A stretch of DNA of 64,000 bases from Firmicutes bacterium UBA6113 (lineage in GTDB: Bacteria; Bacillota; Clostridia; Tissierellales; Sedimentibacteraceae). Below, piece after piece: positions 50,861 to 59,494 of the stretch; positions within the stretch are counted from its first letter, which is position 1; every line of letters starts with the position of its first letter. Below the pieces are notes generated by a model that was not told the origin of the DNA, did not search any database, and saw only the letters and a program-made list of their open reading frames with translations. A program made the translations under genes and the position numbers. The stretch is from the NCBI GenBank assembly GCA_002422545.1, contig DIWF01000014.1, positions 1 to 64,000 of the forward strand, in the 5' to 3' direction.

Positions 50861-51670
50861 ATGTCTTTAAAAATTATTGTTTGCGTGAAACAGGTTCCTG
50901 ATATGGAAAAAATAAGGTTCTTTTATGAAAATGACATTTTAGTGGAAGAAAGCTTCAATAATGTATTAAACAGTGATGATGCAAGTGCTCTGGAAGAATC
51001 TTTAAGAATTAAGGATATACAAAAAGATACACACATTACAATAGTGACCATGGGGCCAAGCCAGTCAAAGGATGCAGTACTGGAATGTATGGCATTAGGT
51101 GCAGATGATGGAGTTATAATTACAGATGAAGCATTAGCTGATTCGGACACTTTAGTGACTGCTGAGGTTTTATCAGCAGCAATTAGAAAAATAGGCGATT
51201 ATAACCTGATATTCACGGGTAGGCAGACAATAGACGGCGGAACGGCACAGGTGGGCCCGCAGTTAGCAGAACTGCTAAATTTGCCGCAATTAACCAATAT
51301 TGTAAGTCTGAACGTGGAAGAGGATGGAAAGTCATTAATTGCAAAGAGGGCACTGGAAAATTATTGTGAAACAGTTTTTTTGCAAATGCCTTGCCTGCTA
51401 ACAGTATCAAATGAGTTTAACAGACCCAGGGGTATGTCATTAAAGGGTATACGGGATGCAGGCAAAAAAGTTGTGAAGGTATGGACGGCAGGGGATTTAG
51501 ATCTCAAGATAAACAGCATTGGGTATGGTTGTTCCCCAACAAGAGTTAAGCGAATATTTATGCCGTCCCATAAAAAAAGAGGCAGGCTTATTTGTACTGA
51601 AAACGAGAAAGAAGCTGTGCATGAATTGCTGAAGGAATTGGAAGGCAGTAGGGTGGATTATGAAAAATGA
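50861..51670 (+). CDS. etfB: Electron-transfer flavoprotein beta subunit, no alpha nearby
   Basis: A 269-residue EtfB: IIVCVKQVPD at 5-14, LNSDDASALEESLRIKD, TGRQTIDGGTAQVGPQLAELL and LTVSNEFNRPRGMSLKGI are all family signatures. EtfB normally pairs with EtfA and takes electrons from acyl-CoA dehydrogenases. No etfA gene is in the window, which is unusual. Either EtfA is shared from another locus or this EtfB has a special partner in the Mo-hydroxylase system. The gene overlaps the MobA-like/HD gene by 11 bases. The ATG follows GAGGTGAGTCT. Confidence 0.88.
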   Translation: MSLKIIVCVKQVPDMEKIRFFYENDILVEESFNNVLNSDDASALEESLRIKDIQKDTHITIVTMGPSQSKDAVLECMALGADDGVIITDEALADSDTLVTAEVLSAAIRKIGDYNLIFTGRQTIDGGTAQVGPQLAELLNLPQLTNIVSLNVEEDGKSLIAKRALENYCETVFLQMPCLLTVSNEFNRPRGMSLKGIRDAGKKVVKVWTAGDLDLKINSIGYGCSPTRVKRIFMPSHKKRGRLICTENEKEAVHELLKELEGSRVDYEK

Positions 51671-52745
51671 TAAAATTGGAGCAGTGATTGTTGCAGGAGG
51701 ATTATCTTCAAGGATGAAAGACTTTAAACCTCTCTTGAACATAGGCAACAAGACTATGATTGAAACAACAATAAGCAATTATCAGTCCGTGGGTATTAAA
51801 AGTATTGTAGCAGTAACAGGTCACCGTGCTGATGACATTGAGAAAAAGCTTGCTGATTATAATGTAAAACCAGTGAGAAACTATGATTATAAACATACTC
51901 ATATGTTTGATTCCGTATGCATCGGTTTGAAGGAGCTAACAAACAGTGTCGACATGATCTTTGTGACACCTTCGGATAGCCCTTTTGTGCAGAAATACAC
52001 ACTTAAAAAAATGATTGGAGAAATGGAAAACAACAGTCTGAAAATTGTTCAGCCATCTTATGAAGGCAATAATGGTCATCCCATATTGCTGAATAGTGAA
52101 GCTGTAAGAGGAATTTTAAAACACGACGGCACAAACGGCCTGCAGGGAGCAATTGATAAAATAGTGACGGGATATAGGAACATGTCGTTTGCCGACCCTG
52201 GAATTGTTATGGATGCAGATACTCCGCTGGATTTTTTTAAACTGGTTGAATACAACAAAAGTAGAAATGTTCCATCAATGGAGTTATGCATCAAAATATT
52301 AGATTATTTTAAGGTTGCAGATGAAGTGAAGACTCACTCTTATGCAGTTGCAATGGTGGCTTTCAAAATTTGTCAACAATTGAGAGAAACAGGAATAAAG
52401 TTAGATTTTATGACGGTATTAGCAGCATCATTGCTTCATGATGTAGCCAAGGGCTGCAAAGATCATTCATACATTGGAGCCAGCTGGCTTAATGACATGG
52501 GTTATGAAGAGATAGCTGAAATCGTATATAACCATGCAAATATTGAAAGTATTCCTAAGGTTCTGACAGAAAAGGAAGTAGTATACTTAGCCGACAAAAT
52601 GGTAAAAGGAAACAATTTGGTTTTCATTGAAGACAGATTTTCAGCAAAAGAAGATTTTTATAAGTGCAATGAGGAAATTTTAGGTAACATTAGGAAAAAG
52701 AAGAATATGGCCATGAATTTATATGAGACTGTATTCGGATGTTAA
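51660..52745 (+). CDS. MobA-like nucleotidyltransferase fused to HD hydrolase
   Basis: A 361-residue two-domain protein. Residues 5-190 are a MobA/MocA-type nucleotidyltransferase (AVIVAGGLSSRMKDFKPLL near 8-26, then VTPSDSPFV). MocA makes the cytosine dinucleotide form of the Mo cofactor used by xanthine-dehydrogenase-type enzymes. Residues 210-350 hold an HD phosphohydrolase domain (AASLLHDVAKG, then YNHANIESIP). The fusion recalls NTP transferase-HD proteins near other Mo hydroxylases. It overlaps etfB by 11 bases. The HD part may remove a nucleotide or phosphate from a cofactor intermediate (inference). Confidence 0.87.
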   Translation: MKNDKIGAVIVAGGLSSRMKDFKPLLNIGNKTMIETTISNYQSVGIKSIVAVTGHRADDIEKKLADYNVKPVRNYDYKHTHMFDSVCIGLKELTNSVDMIFVTPSDSPFVQKYTLKKMIGEMENNSLKIVQPSYEGNNGHPILLNSEAVRGILKHDGTNGLQGAIDKIVTGYRNMSFADPGIVMDADTPLDFFKLVEYNKSRNVPSMELCIKILDYFKVADEVKTHSYAVAMVAFKICQQLRETGIKLDFMTVLAASLLHDVAKGCKDHSYIGASWLNDMGYEEIAEIVYNHANIESIPKVLTEKEVVYLADKMVKGNNLVFIEDRFSAKEDFYKCNEEILGNIRKKKNMAMNLYETVFGC

Positions 52746-52803
52746 AGTCGCTTTAAGGGGCAATATAAGTCAAATGTATTAATTACATAATCAGGAGGAC
52801 AAA

Positions 52804-53838
52804 ATGAAATCAGTAAAAATAGAAGAAGCAGTTGGTCAGGTGCTGTGCCATGATATTACTCAAATTATCAAGGATGTAAGAAAAGATGTGGTGTTTAAAA
52901 AGGGGCATGTAATCAAGAATGAAGATATTCCTGTATTTCTTTCAGTAGGCAAGGAACATATATATATATGGGAAAAGCAGGATGGAATGCTTCATGAAAA
53001 TGAGGCTGCTGATATATTGTACAGCATTTGCAAAAATGAATACATGAAACCTTCAGCAGTAAAAGAGGGTAAAATAGAAGTGATTTCTGAAATAGACGGG
53101 TTATTTAAAGTTGACACAGAAAAACTCAATGAAGTTAACAGTCTTGGAGATATGATGATAGCAACCAGGCATGGAAATACAATTGTCAGGAAAGGGGATA
53201 AATTAGCTGGTACAAGAGTAATTCCTCTTGTTATTGAAGAAGACAAAATGAAAAAGGCTCAGGAAATAGGCTGTGGAAAGCCAATTTTAAAAATTATGCC
53301 TTTAAAACATAAAAAAATAGGAATTGTCACAACAGGAAGTGAAGTATTTAATGGCAGAATAAAAGATACGTTTGGTCCTGTAATAGTGAGCAAGTTTAGT
53401 GAGTTTGATTCGGAAATAATAGGTCAGACAATAGTGGATGATGAAAGAGAAGGAATTACTGCTGCAATTATGACATTCATTGAAAATGGTGCAGATATTG
53501 TTGTGTGCACAGGAGGTATGAGCGTAGACCCCGATGACAGAACACCAGGGGCTATTAAGGATACGGGAGCAGAAATAGTATCTTATGGAGCACCGGTACT
53601 GCCTGGAGCAATGTTGTTGGTTTCTTATTACAGTTGTCATGGGAGAAAGATACCCATAATGGGTCTGCCTGGATGTGTAATGTATTCTAAAAGGACTATT
53701 TTTGATTTAATATTACCCAGACTTATGGCGGATGATATTCTTATGAAGTCTGATATTGACAAACTCGGTCAAGGCGGTCTATGTCTAAACTGTGAAACGT
53801 GTACGTACCCTAACTGCGGATTTGGCAAAGGAATGTAA
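52804..53838 (+). CDS. MoeA/MoaB-like molybdopterin-binding protein with Cys tail
   Basis: A 344-residue protein. The N-terminal 170 residues are a MoeA-like part (EAVGQVLCHDITQI, then KGHVIKNEDIPVFL). Residues 175-310 hold the MoCF fold (IGIVTTGSEVF, CTGGMSVDPDDRTPGAI and MGLPGCVMYSKRT). The last 20 residues carry CLNCETCTYPNCGFGKG, a four-cysteine tail unlike standard MoeA. It should bind molybdopterin and may load Mo or mature the active site. It is the last gene of the run and ends 13 bases before a terminator. A strong CAGGAGGACAAA site precedes the ATG. Confidence 0.87.
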   Translation: MKSVKIEEAVGQVLCHDITQIIKDVRKDVVFKKGHVIKNEDIPVFLSVGKEHIYIWEKQDGMLHENEAADILYSICKNEYMKPSAVKEGKIEVISEIDGLFKVDTEKLNEVNSLGDMMIATRHGNTIVRKGDKLAGTRVIPLVIEEDKMKKAQEIGCGKPILKIMPLKHKKIGIVTTGSEVFNGRIKDTFGPVIVSKFSEFDSEIIGQTIVDDEREGITAAIMTFIENGADIVVCTGGMSVDPDDRTPGAIKDTGAEIVSYGAPVLPGAMLLVSYYSCHGRKIPIMGLPGCVMYSKRTIFDLILPRLMADDILMKSDIDKLGQGGLCLNCETCTYPNCGFGKGM

Positions 53839-53850
53839 TATGAGTTTTAA

Positions 53851-53874
53851 AAAACCGACCGTCAGGTCGGTTTT
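53851..53874 (+). terminator. Terminator of the Mo-hydroxylase run
   Basis: AAAACCGACC (53851-53860), loop GTCA, GGTCGGTTTT (53865-53874). Ten perfect pairs with the T run in the right arm. Confidence 0.9.
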
Positions 53875-53922
53875 GTATTATTTATGATTTTTTCACTAGT
53901 GTTTAACCGTCTGCTACTGCTA

Positions 53923-56900
53923 TTAATTCTCTTGTTCTTGTTCCTCTTCTTCACCATCTTCGCTGGGAGTTTCTTCATTATTGTTTTCAACTGGTTCATT
54001 TTGCTGGTTTAGCCACTGGTCGTAGTGCCACTGGGTATGGTTGGTGCATACACCTGGAGGTAACTGGTACTCATCATCCTGGACGCTGAATGAGCGGTCG
54101 TAGGTTGCAGTCCTTGTTACAAGTATGCGCTCCTCGATTAAATTTCCAGGGCAGTACTGGGATTTAAGCATGTTTGAATTTGTGCATATTTCTGCTTTGA
54201 CGTGAGTCTCGCAATATTTTGATGGTACAGTTCCTGGAACAAAGTATTCAGTTATAATCTGGCTGCCACGAGGGTCCTGGGAACAATATTCCGTTGGGAG
54301 CAGACCTGACTGCTTGCATACCTGCACAGGAATTAAATTGCTGTTCAGTTCAAATCCGGCAGGAGGAAGTCCTTCATGGACTGGTATCATGATTTCTCTC
54401 CACAGCCTTGCATTTGCTCCGCTGTCTCCTGTAAGCTTCATTTGTACGTTGTCGTTTCCAACCCAAACTCCGCTTATGTAGTAAGGTGTGAAACCTACGT
54501 ACCAGAAATCTCCACTTGCCTGTGTTGTTCCTGTCTTGCCTGCTGCTTCAATTCCCATTTCATCGGATAGCTTTGCCTTGTATGAAAGTCCGCTTGTAAC
54601 GGTTGTTCTTAAAATGTCTTTCATGAGAGAGGCTGCCTCAGGACTTGATACAACACGTGTCTCAGGTATGTTTTCAAGGATTGTTTCACCTTTACTGTTT
54701 GTTATTTTCGTGTATGCTATGGGCTCAACATAAACTCCGTCATTTGCTATGGCTCCGTAGGCTGCGGTCATTGCAAGCGGGGAGAATCCCTTTGTAAGAC
54801 CTCCCAGCCCAAGAGATGCAAGGTTTACATCATTGAATGCTGCATCTTCCTGAGGAGATATGAATGTGTCGTTATTTGGATTTGCGGTGTCTATGAATCC
54901 AAGATTAGTAAGTGATTCAATTGCAGCTGCAGTTCCAATTTGTTCAAGCATGTTGACTGCATTTGTGTTCACTGACTGTTCTATGGATTTTCTTAAGGTA
55001 AGTTTACCCCAGTACTTGACGCTCCTGTGTTCGAACCAGTTTTTCGGCCATCTTTCACCTGCTTCATTGGTTCGTGGTAGGTCCTCCAATATGTAGGAAG
55101 CAGTATATCCCATATTTAATGCAGGAAGGTATACAGACAATGGTTTTATTGTGGAGCCCGGCTGTCTTGCAGCATCTGATGCACGGTTAAACGTTCTGCT
55201 TCCTTCAATATTTCTCCCTCCAAACATTGCTTTTATCTTTCCGGTTCTATAATCCATTATTACAGCAGCTGACTGAGGCTGAACGATTCCGTCTTTTTGA
55301 TAATAAAAGAAATTTTTTGAAATTCGGAGTACATTGTCATCACCAACATGAAAAATATCCTGATTTTTGTCAAGAAAGTCCTTCGTGATGAGGAATTTTC
55401 CCTTCGTTCCCTTTTGCTCAAGAATCTGCAGGTTATCTCCAATGTTAAAAGAACCCAGAATGTGCGAAACAAAGTTGTACTCTTCATTTATGGTGTAGCA
55501 GTCCACTATGTCTATGGTTGAAGAATATATATCGAATTTTTTTGAGTTTATAACAAGGAATTCACTCTGGTCATAGCTGTATTCATCTGGATTTAAATAA
55601 ATATTGCCTTCTTCATCCAGTATGTTTTCTCTCATATAAAAAATTGTCTGGCCATATTCGTTCAATACATTTTTTTGTGAATCAAGGCATCCCACAGCTT
55701 CTCCGCCAACCCACTTGAAATACCTCCATTCCTCGCCTACAGGGGTTTCTCCTGAAGGCTTGACACCAAGAAAATTATATGAGAAATTTGTATATGATTC
55801 TTCCAGTGATTTTTGGATGTTCACATCAATGGTGGTTGTAATTGTCAGACCACCTCTATAAACATAGGCTTCAGCTTCCTTGTAGGACATTGCTTTATAT
55901 TCCATCAAATCTTCAATTACCTTTTCTTTTACATAATCCATGGGCAGGGTTGAAATTTGTGCAATCTTAGTTTGACCCGGATTAAGGGCGCTGCGCATGT
56001 CTTCGTTTATTGCAGAATTGTGTTCAGCTTCATTTATGTATCCAAGCTCAAGCATGCGATCAAGTATAAGAAGCTGCCTGTCTCTGGAATCCTGGTTGAA
56101 GACACATGCATACTGAACAGAACCAATAATAACATAACCGACGATATCTTCTTCCGGAATGTTTTCAAGGTCATCCATGTTGTATCTGCTAAATGGGGCG
56201 TATGTAACGGTGCTTTTGGCTGCTCCTGCAAGCATGGCGCATTCTGCCAGTGTTAAGTCTTTAGCATCCTTGGAAAAATAAGTGCGGGCAGCAGTCTGCA
56301 CTCCGTAGGAGCTTTGACCCAGGGGGATAGTGTTCAGATAATTTTCAAGTATTTGATTCTTTGAAAGTATTCGTTCGATTTTAAGTGCCAGGTATATTTC
56401 CTTTATTTTTCTCTCCCAGGATTTCTCGTTTGTAAGATAAAGATTCTTTACAAGCTGTTGTGTGATGGTGCTGGCACCTTGGGCAGTAGGGTCTCCAACC
56501 TGGAAGTTATGAACGAGGGAGCTTAAGATGCGCTGTATATCAATTCCAAAATGCTGTTCGAACCTGTGGTCTTCTATGGCTAAAAAGGAGTTCCTTAAGT
56601 TTTTAGGCATGTCATCCAATGGTACTATTTCACGGTTTTCATTTGGGTCATGGATCTTTTCAATAATGTTGCCATTTTCGTCAGTTATGACAGAACTTTC
56701 TGAAAGAGTGGATAAAATATTGGTGGGGTCAATTTCCGGCGCAGTCTTTACGATACCAAGTACTATTCCAAAAATAAAACCTCCGGCAGTAGTCACAGCC
56801 AGTAACATGATTAAAAAAATCATTAATATGACGTGGAGGACTTTATTTTTCTTCTTTTTTTCCTTATTATTATTACTGTTATTAGTATCCTGACTTTCTA

Positions 56901-56925
56901 TAATTTCCAAAGTATCTTTTTCCAT
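53923..56925 (-). CDS. Class A penicillin-binding protein
   Basis: About 1000 residues: short cytoplasmic tail, one membrane helix (about 30-60), a GT51 glycosyltransferase domain (FLAIEDHRFEQHFGID and GASTITQQLVKNLYL), and a transpeptidase domain with QPGSTIKPLS (SxxK), SVNT (SxN) and KTGTT. The C-terminal region has cysteines in two CS/CPGN-like segments and ends in an acidic tail. It makes and cross-links peptidoglycan. I use ATG at 56923-56925, with AAAGGA ten bases upstream; a TTG at 56953-56955, behind GGGGGTA, would add ten residues. Convergent with the Mo-hydroxylase run. Confidence 0.93.
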   Translation of the reverse strand: MEKDTLEIIESQDTNNSNNNKEKKKKNKVLHVILMIFLIMLLAVTTAGGFIFGIVLGIVKTAPEIDPTNILSTLSESSVITDENGNIIEKIHDPNENREIVPLDDMPKNLRNSFLAIEDHRFEQHFGIDIQRILSSLVHNFQVGDPTAQGASTITQQLVKNLYLTNEKSWERKIKEIYLALKIERILSKNQILENYLNTIPLGQSSYGVQTAARTYFSKDAKDLTLAECAMLAGAAKSTVTYAPFSRYNMDDLENIPEEDIVGYVIIGSVQYACVFNQDSRDRQLLILDRMLELGYINEAEHNSAINEDMRSALNPGQTKIAQISTLPMDYVKEKVIEDLMEYKAMSYKEAEAYVYRGGLTITTTIDVNIQKSLEESYTNFSYNFLGVKPSGETPVGEEWRYFKWVGGEAVGCLDSQKNVLNEYGQTIFYMRENILDEEGNIYLNPDEYSYDQSEFLVINSKKFDIYSSTIDIVDCYTINEEYNFVSHILGSFNIGDNLQILEQKGTKGKFLITKDFLDKNQDIFHVGDDNVLRISKNFFYYQKDGIVQPQSAAVIMDYRTGKIKAMFGGRNIEGSRTFNRASDAARQPGSTIKPLSVYLPALNMGYTASYILEDLPRTNEAGERWPKNWFEHRSVKYWGKLTLRKSIEQSVNTNAVNMLEQIGTAAAIESLTNLGFIDTANPNNDTFISPQEDAAFNDVNLASLGLGGLTKGFSPLAMTAAYGAIANDGVYVEPIAYTKITNSKGETILENIPETRVVSSPEAASLMKDILRTTVTSGLSYKAKLSDEMGIEAAGKTGTTQASGDFWYVGFTPYYISGVWVGNDNVQMKLTGDSGANARLWREIMIPVHEGLPPAGFELNSNLIPVQVCKQSGLLPTEYCSQDPRGSQIITEYFVPGTVPSKYCETHVKAEICTNSNMLKSQYCPGNLIEERILVTRTATYDRSFSVQDDEYQLPPGVCTNHTQWHYDQWLNQQNEPVENNNEETPSEDGEEEEQEQEN

Positions 56926-57153
56926 TTGCTCACTGTCCTTTCTGATTGCATTCAAATGCTATATACCCCCAAACAATGCAGTTTACTCATTAATATATGA
57001 ATTATGATGCGGACATATGTGAAAATTGTGAGTTTCTGTTGCAAGGAGTGCATTATTTGATTATAATAATATTTAATGCAACAATTAATATTATGATGTT
57101 ACCGGCAATTTATACTGGTGATAAATAATAAATTGATAGACGGAGTAGATAAA

Positions 57154-58293
57154 ATGAAATATGCACTTAACAAACATGCACTCAATTTCATAAAGGACAG
57201 CAGCAAGGAAACACTGGACCTATTGGTTGAGCTTGCAAGAATACCGGCTCCATCCCACAAGGAAGAAAAGAGAGCAGAATTCTGCAAAAGATGGCTTGAG
57301 AAAAACGGGGCAAAAAATGTATTTATCGATGAAGCTAAAAATGTCGTATATCCTTTAAACTGCGGAAATGCAGAAGAAATTACCGTATTCATGGCACATT
57401 TGGATGTGGTTTTTAACGACGAAGAAGAATTTGACGTTGTCATTAAGGATGGAAGGGTTTATGCTCCCGGCGTGGGGGATGATACTGCCAATGTGGTTAA
57501 TCTGCTGATGTGTGCCAAGTATGTCACACAGAACAGCTTAAAGCCAACACAAGGATTTTTATTTGTGCTTAATTCCTGCGAGGAAGGCCTTGGAAACCTG
57601 AAGGGAAGCAAGAAAATAATGGAAACATACGGCTCAAGAGTTACAGAATTTGTTTCTTTGGATGGAGAAACAGGTTCATGCACTCACGAGGCTGTTGGTT
57701 CTCAAAGGTACAAGGTGACTGTCACCACAGAAGGAGGACATTCATATTCGGATTTTGGCAATCAAAATGCAATTTATTATCTTTCATCCATGATTCAGAC
57801 ATTGTATACAGTTCGTGCACCTCAAAAGGCAAAGACAACATACAATGTGGGAATTATAAGCGGAGGAACTTCTGTAAATACCATTGCGGAAGAAGCATCC
57901 ATGCTTTATGAATTTCGTTCTGTGGACAAGGACTGTCTGAAACAAATGGAAGATTTTTTCTGGGCCGTGCTTGATAGCTACAGAAAAATGAACATAGGTG
58001 TTTCAGTAGAAGTTGTGGGAATTCGTCCATGCGGCGGAGAAATGAATGAAGAAAAGTTTGAAGCTTTCACAGAAAAAAACAAAGAAATAATAAAATATTA
58101 CTATGATAGTGAACTGGATTTAAGTGCCGGTTCAACGGATTCAAACATTCCTCTTTCTCTGGGAATTCCAGCTAATACTGTTGGCACAGCCAAAGGATTT
58201 GGCGCTCACACAAGAGGCGAGTGGATAGAAATAGACGGAATGGAAACAGGACTTAAAATAGCAATGACAATGGTGCTTACATATTTTAAATGA
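57154..58293 (+). CDS. M20-family metallopeptidase
   Basis: A 379-residue zinc amidohydrolase/peptidase. Metal ligands are H82 and D84 in MAHLDVV, the Asp in GVGDDTANVV, and the Glu pair in CEEGLGN. The dimerisation domain (TTEGGHSYSDFG) is in the middle. Members are PepT/PepD-like peptidases or deacylases. I start it at ATG 57154 with GGAG upstream; the frame opens at GTG 57118 without a site. A REPIN-like repeat cluster follows. Confidence 0.88.
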   Translation: MKYALNKHALNFIKDSSKETLDLLVELARIPAPSHKEEKRAEFCKRWLEKNGAKNVFIDEAKNVVYPLNCGNAEEITVFMAHLDVVFNDEEEFDVVIKDGRVYAPGVGDDTANVVNLLMCAKYVTQNSLKPTQGFLFVLNSCEEGLGNLKGSKKIMETYGSRVTEFVSLDGETGSCTHEAVGSQRYKVTVTTEGGHSYSDFGNQNAIYYLSSMIQTLYTVRAPQKAKTTYNVGIISGGTSVNTIAEEASMLYEFRSVDKDCLKQMEDFFWAVLDSYRKMNIGVSVEVVGIRPCGGEMNEEKFEAFTEKNKEIIKYYYDSELDLSAGSTDSNIPLSLGIPANTVGTAKGFGAHTRGEWIEIDGMETGLKIAMTMVLTYFK

Positions 58294-58313
58294 CAATTAT
58301 TCTAATAGCAAAC

Positions 58314-58409
58314 GGGCGGATACAAGATCCGCCCTACGAACTGATTAATATGACATTTGGCGGTGAATCTGGATTCCAGTTTGTAGGGGAGAGCCTTGTG
58401 CTCTCCCGC
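58314..58409. repeat. REPIN-like double hairpin, unit 1
   Basis: Hairpin A GGGCGGAT-ACAAG-ATCCGCCC (58314-58334) and hairpin B GGGAGAGC-CTTGT-GCTCTCCC (58387-58407), in inverted orientation, with about 50 bases between. The loops ACAAG and CTTGT are reverse complements. The spacer ends in GGATTCCAGTTTGTAGGGG, shared with the unit at 61231. Confidence 0.85.
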
Positions 58410-58440
58410 AAATAATAAAATTATTGAGCTAATAACAATA

Positions 58441-58542
58441 GGCGGACACAAGGTCCGCCCCTACGAATCGAACTAAAAACATTGGTAATCAGCAAGAAAT
58501 TTGAAATTCCAGCTTGTAGGGGAGAACCTTGTGTTCTCCCGC
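58441..58542. repeat. REPIN-like double hairpin, unit 2
   Basis: Hairpin A GGCGGAC-ACAAG-GTCCGCC (58441-58459) and hairpin B GGGAGAAC-CTTGT-GTTCTCCC (58520-58540). Stem bases differ from unit 1 but pairs are kept. The spacer has diverged. Confidence 0.85.
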
Positions 58543-58556
58543 AGATGACAAGATGT

Positions 58557-58916
58557 TTATTTCTTTTTTCTCTTCATTGATTTACCTGTCTTTGTTCCAA
58601 AGAAAGAAAAGGTTAAAATCAATAACATGTATGCAACATAGAGAATATTGAATTCCCTTGAAGAGTACAAGACAAGGATTATTACGCCCGGCACGCTTAA
58701 AGACAGCATGTACAGCCAGGTGTATAGCGGTTTTAAAAATCCAAGAACAATACCCACTATTCCATAAATTATCAAAACGATTAATATTGTAACCAGTCTC
58801 TCATATATGAGGCCATCTGAAAAAACCGACACAAATACTCCGAAAAATCCTATCAGCGCTCCGGCAACCAAAGTTATTAAACTTCCTAAAACATTTAATT
58901 TAACAACATCTTTCAT
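58557..58916 (-). CDS. Small membrane protein, four helices
   Basis: A 119-residue hydrophobic protein of unknown family. Four membrane segments are evident (roughly 8-30, 40-60, 65-85 and 90-110), and the end is basic (GTKTGKSMKRKKK), so both ends are likely cytoplasmic. Convergent with the M20 gene, across the repeat cluster. The ATG follows GCAGGTGATATT (minus strand), a fair ribosome site. Confidence 0.7.
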   Translation of the reverse strand: MKDVVKLNVLGSLITLVAGALIGFFGVFVSVFSDGLIYERLVTILIVLIIYGIVGIVLGFLKPLYTWLYMLSLSVPGVIILVLYSSREFNILYVAYMLLILTFSFFGTKTGKSMKRKKK

Positions 58917-59057
58917 AATATCACCTGCCTGTTATTTTAAAAGTTTTATTCATTATATATTATAATATATGAAAGTCAATAAAAAATACTGATATTCAAT
59001 ATAAATATATGATATAATGTAGCAATTAAAAAAATACATTTCAGGATGGGAGATAAT

Positions 59058-59477
59058 ATGGCTAAAACAAATATAAGTGCAAGTCTCAGAGGAAACATGG
59101 CTTTTGAAATGGAAATCAACGGTCACAAACTTACAACAGACGCAACTGTGGAAAACGGCGGAAACAATCTAGGACCAAGTCCCAAGGCACTTTTGCTGGC
59201 AGGACTAATTGGTTGTTCAGGAATAGATGTTATGACAATCACTAAAAAGATGAGAGTTGAAATTGAAGATGTGAATGTGGATATTGAAGCTGAAACTAGA
59301 GAAGAAGATCCTAAAATTTACAATTACATAAAAATAATATACAAATTCAAGGGAAAAGATTTGAGCTACGACAAACTTGAAAGAGCTGTGAAGCTTTCCA
59401 TGGAAAAATATTGTGGAGTTGCTGCAATGCTTGAGAAGGCAGTTCCCATAACTTACGAAATAAAAATAGAAGAATAG
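59058..59477 (+). CDS. OsmC-family protein
   Basis: A 139-residue OsmC/Ohr-type protein: GNMAFEMEINGHKLTTDA at the start, GLIGCSGIDVMTI (first conserved Cys) and KYCGVAAMLEKA (second Cys). The two cysteines reduce organic peroxides in Ohr/OsmC; the DPSPKxLLLA-like region is GPSPKALLLAGL. Start at ATG 59058, after GGATGGGAGATAAT; an ATG 12 bases earlier overlaps that site. It is followed by prmA with 17 bases between. Confidence 0.88.
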   Translation: MAKTNISASLRGNMAFEMEINGHKLTTDATVENGGNNLGPSPKALLLAGLIGCSGIDVMTITKKMRVEIEDVNVDIEAETREEDPKIYNYIKIIYKFKGKDLSYDKLERAVKLSMEKYCGVAAMLEKAVPITYEIKIEE

Positions 59478-59494
59478 TGTAACAGGAGAAAAAA

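Noticed and set aside
58314..58542. CRISPR array
   Set aside because: Repeats are few, internally palindromic pairs with spacers that are themselves similar; no cas genes are in the window.
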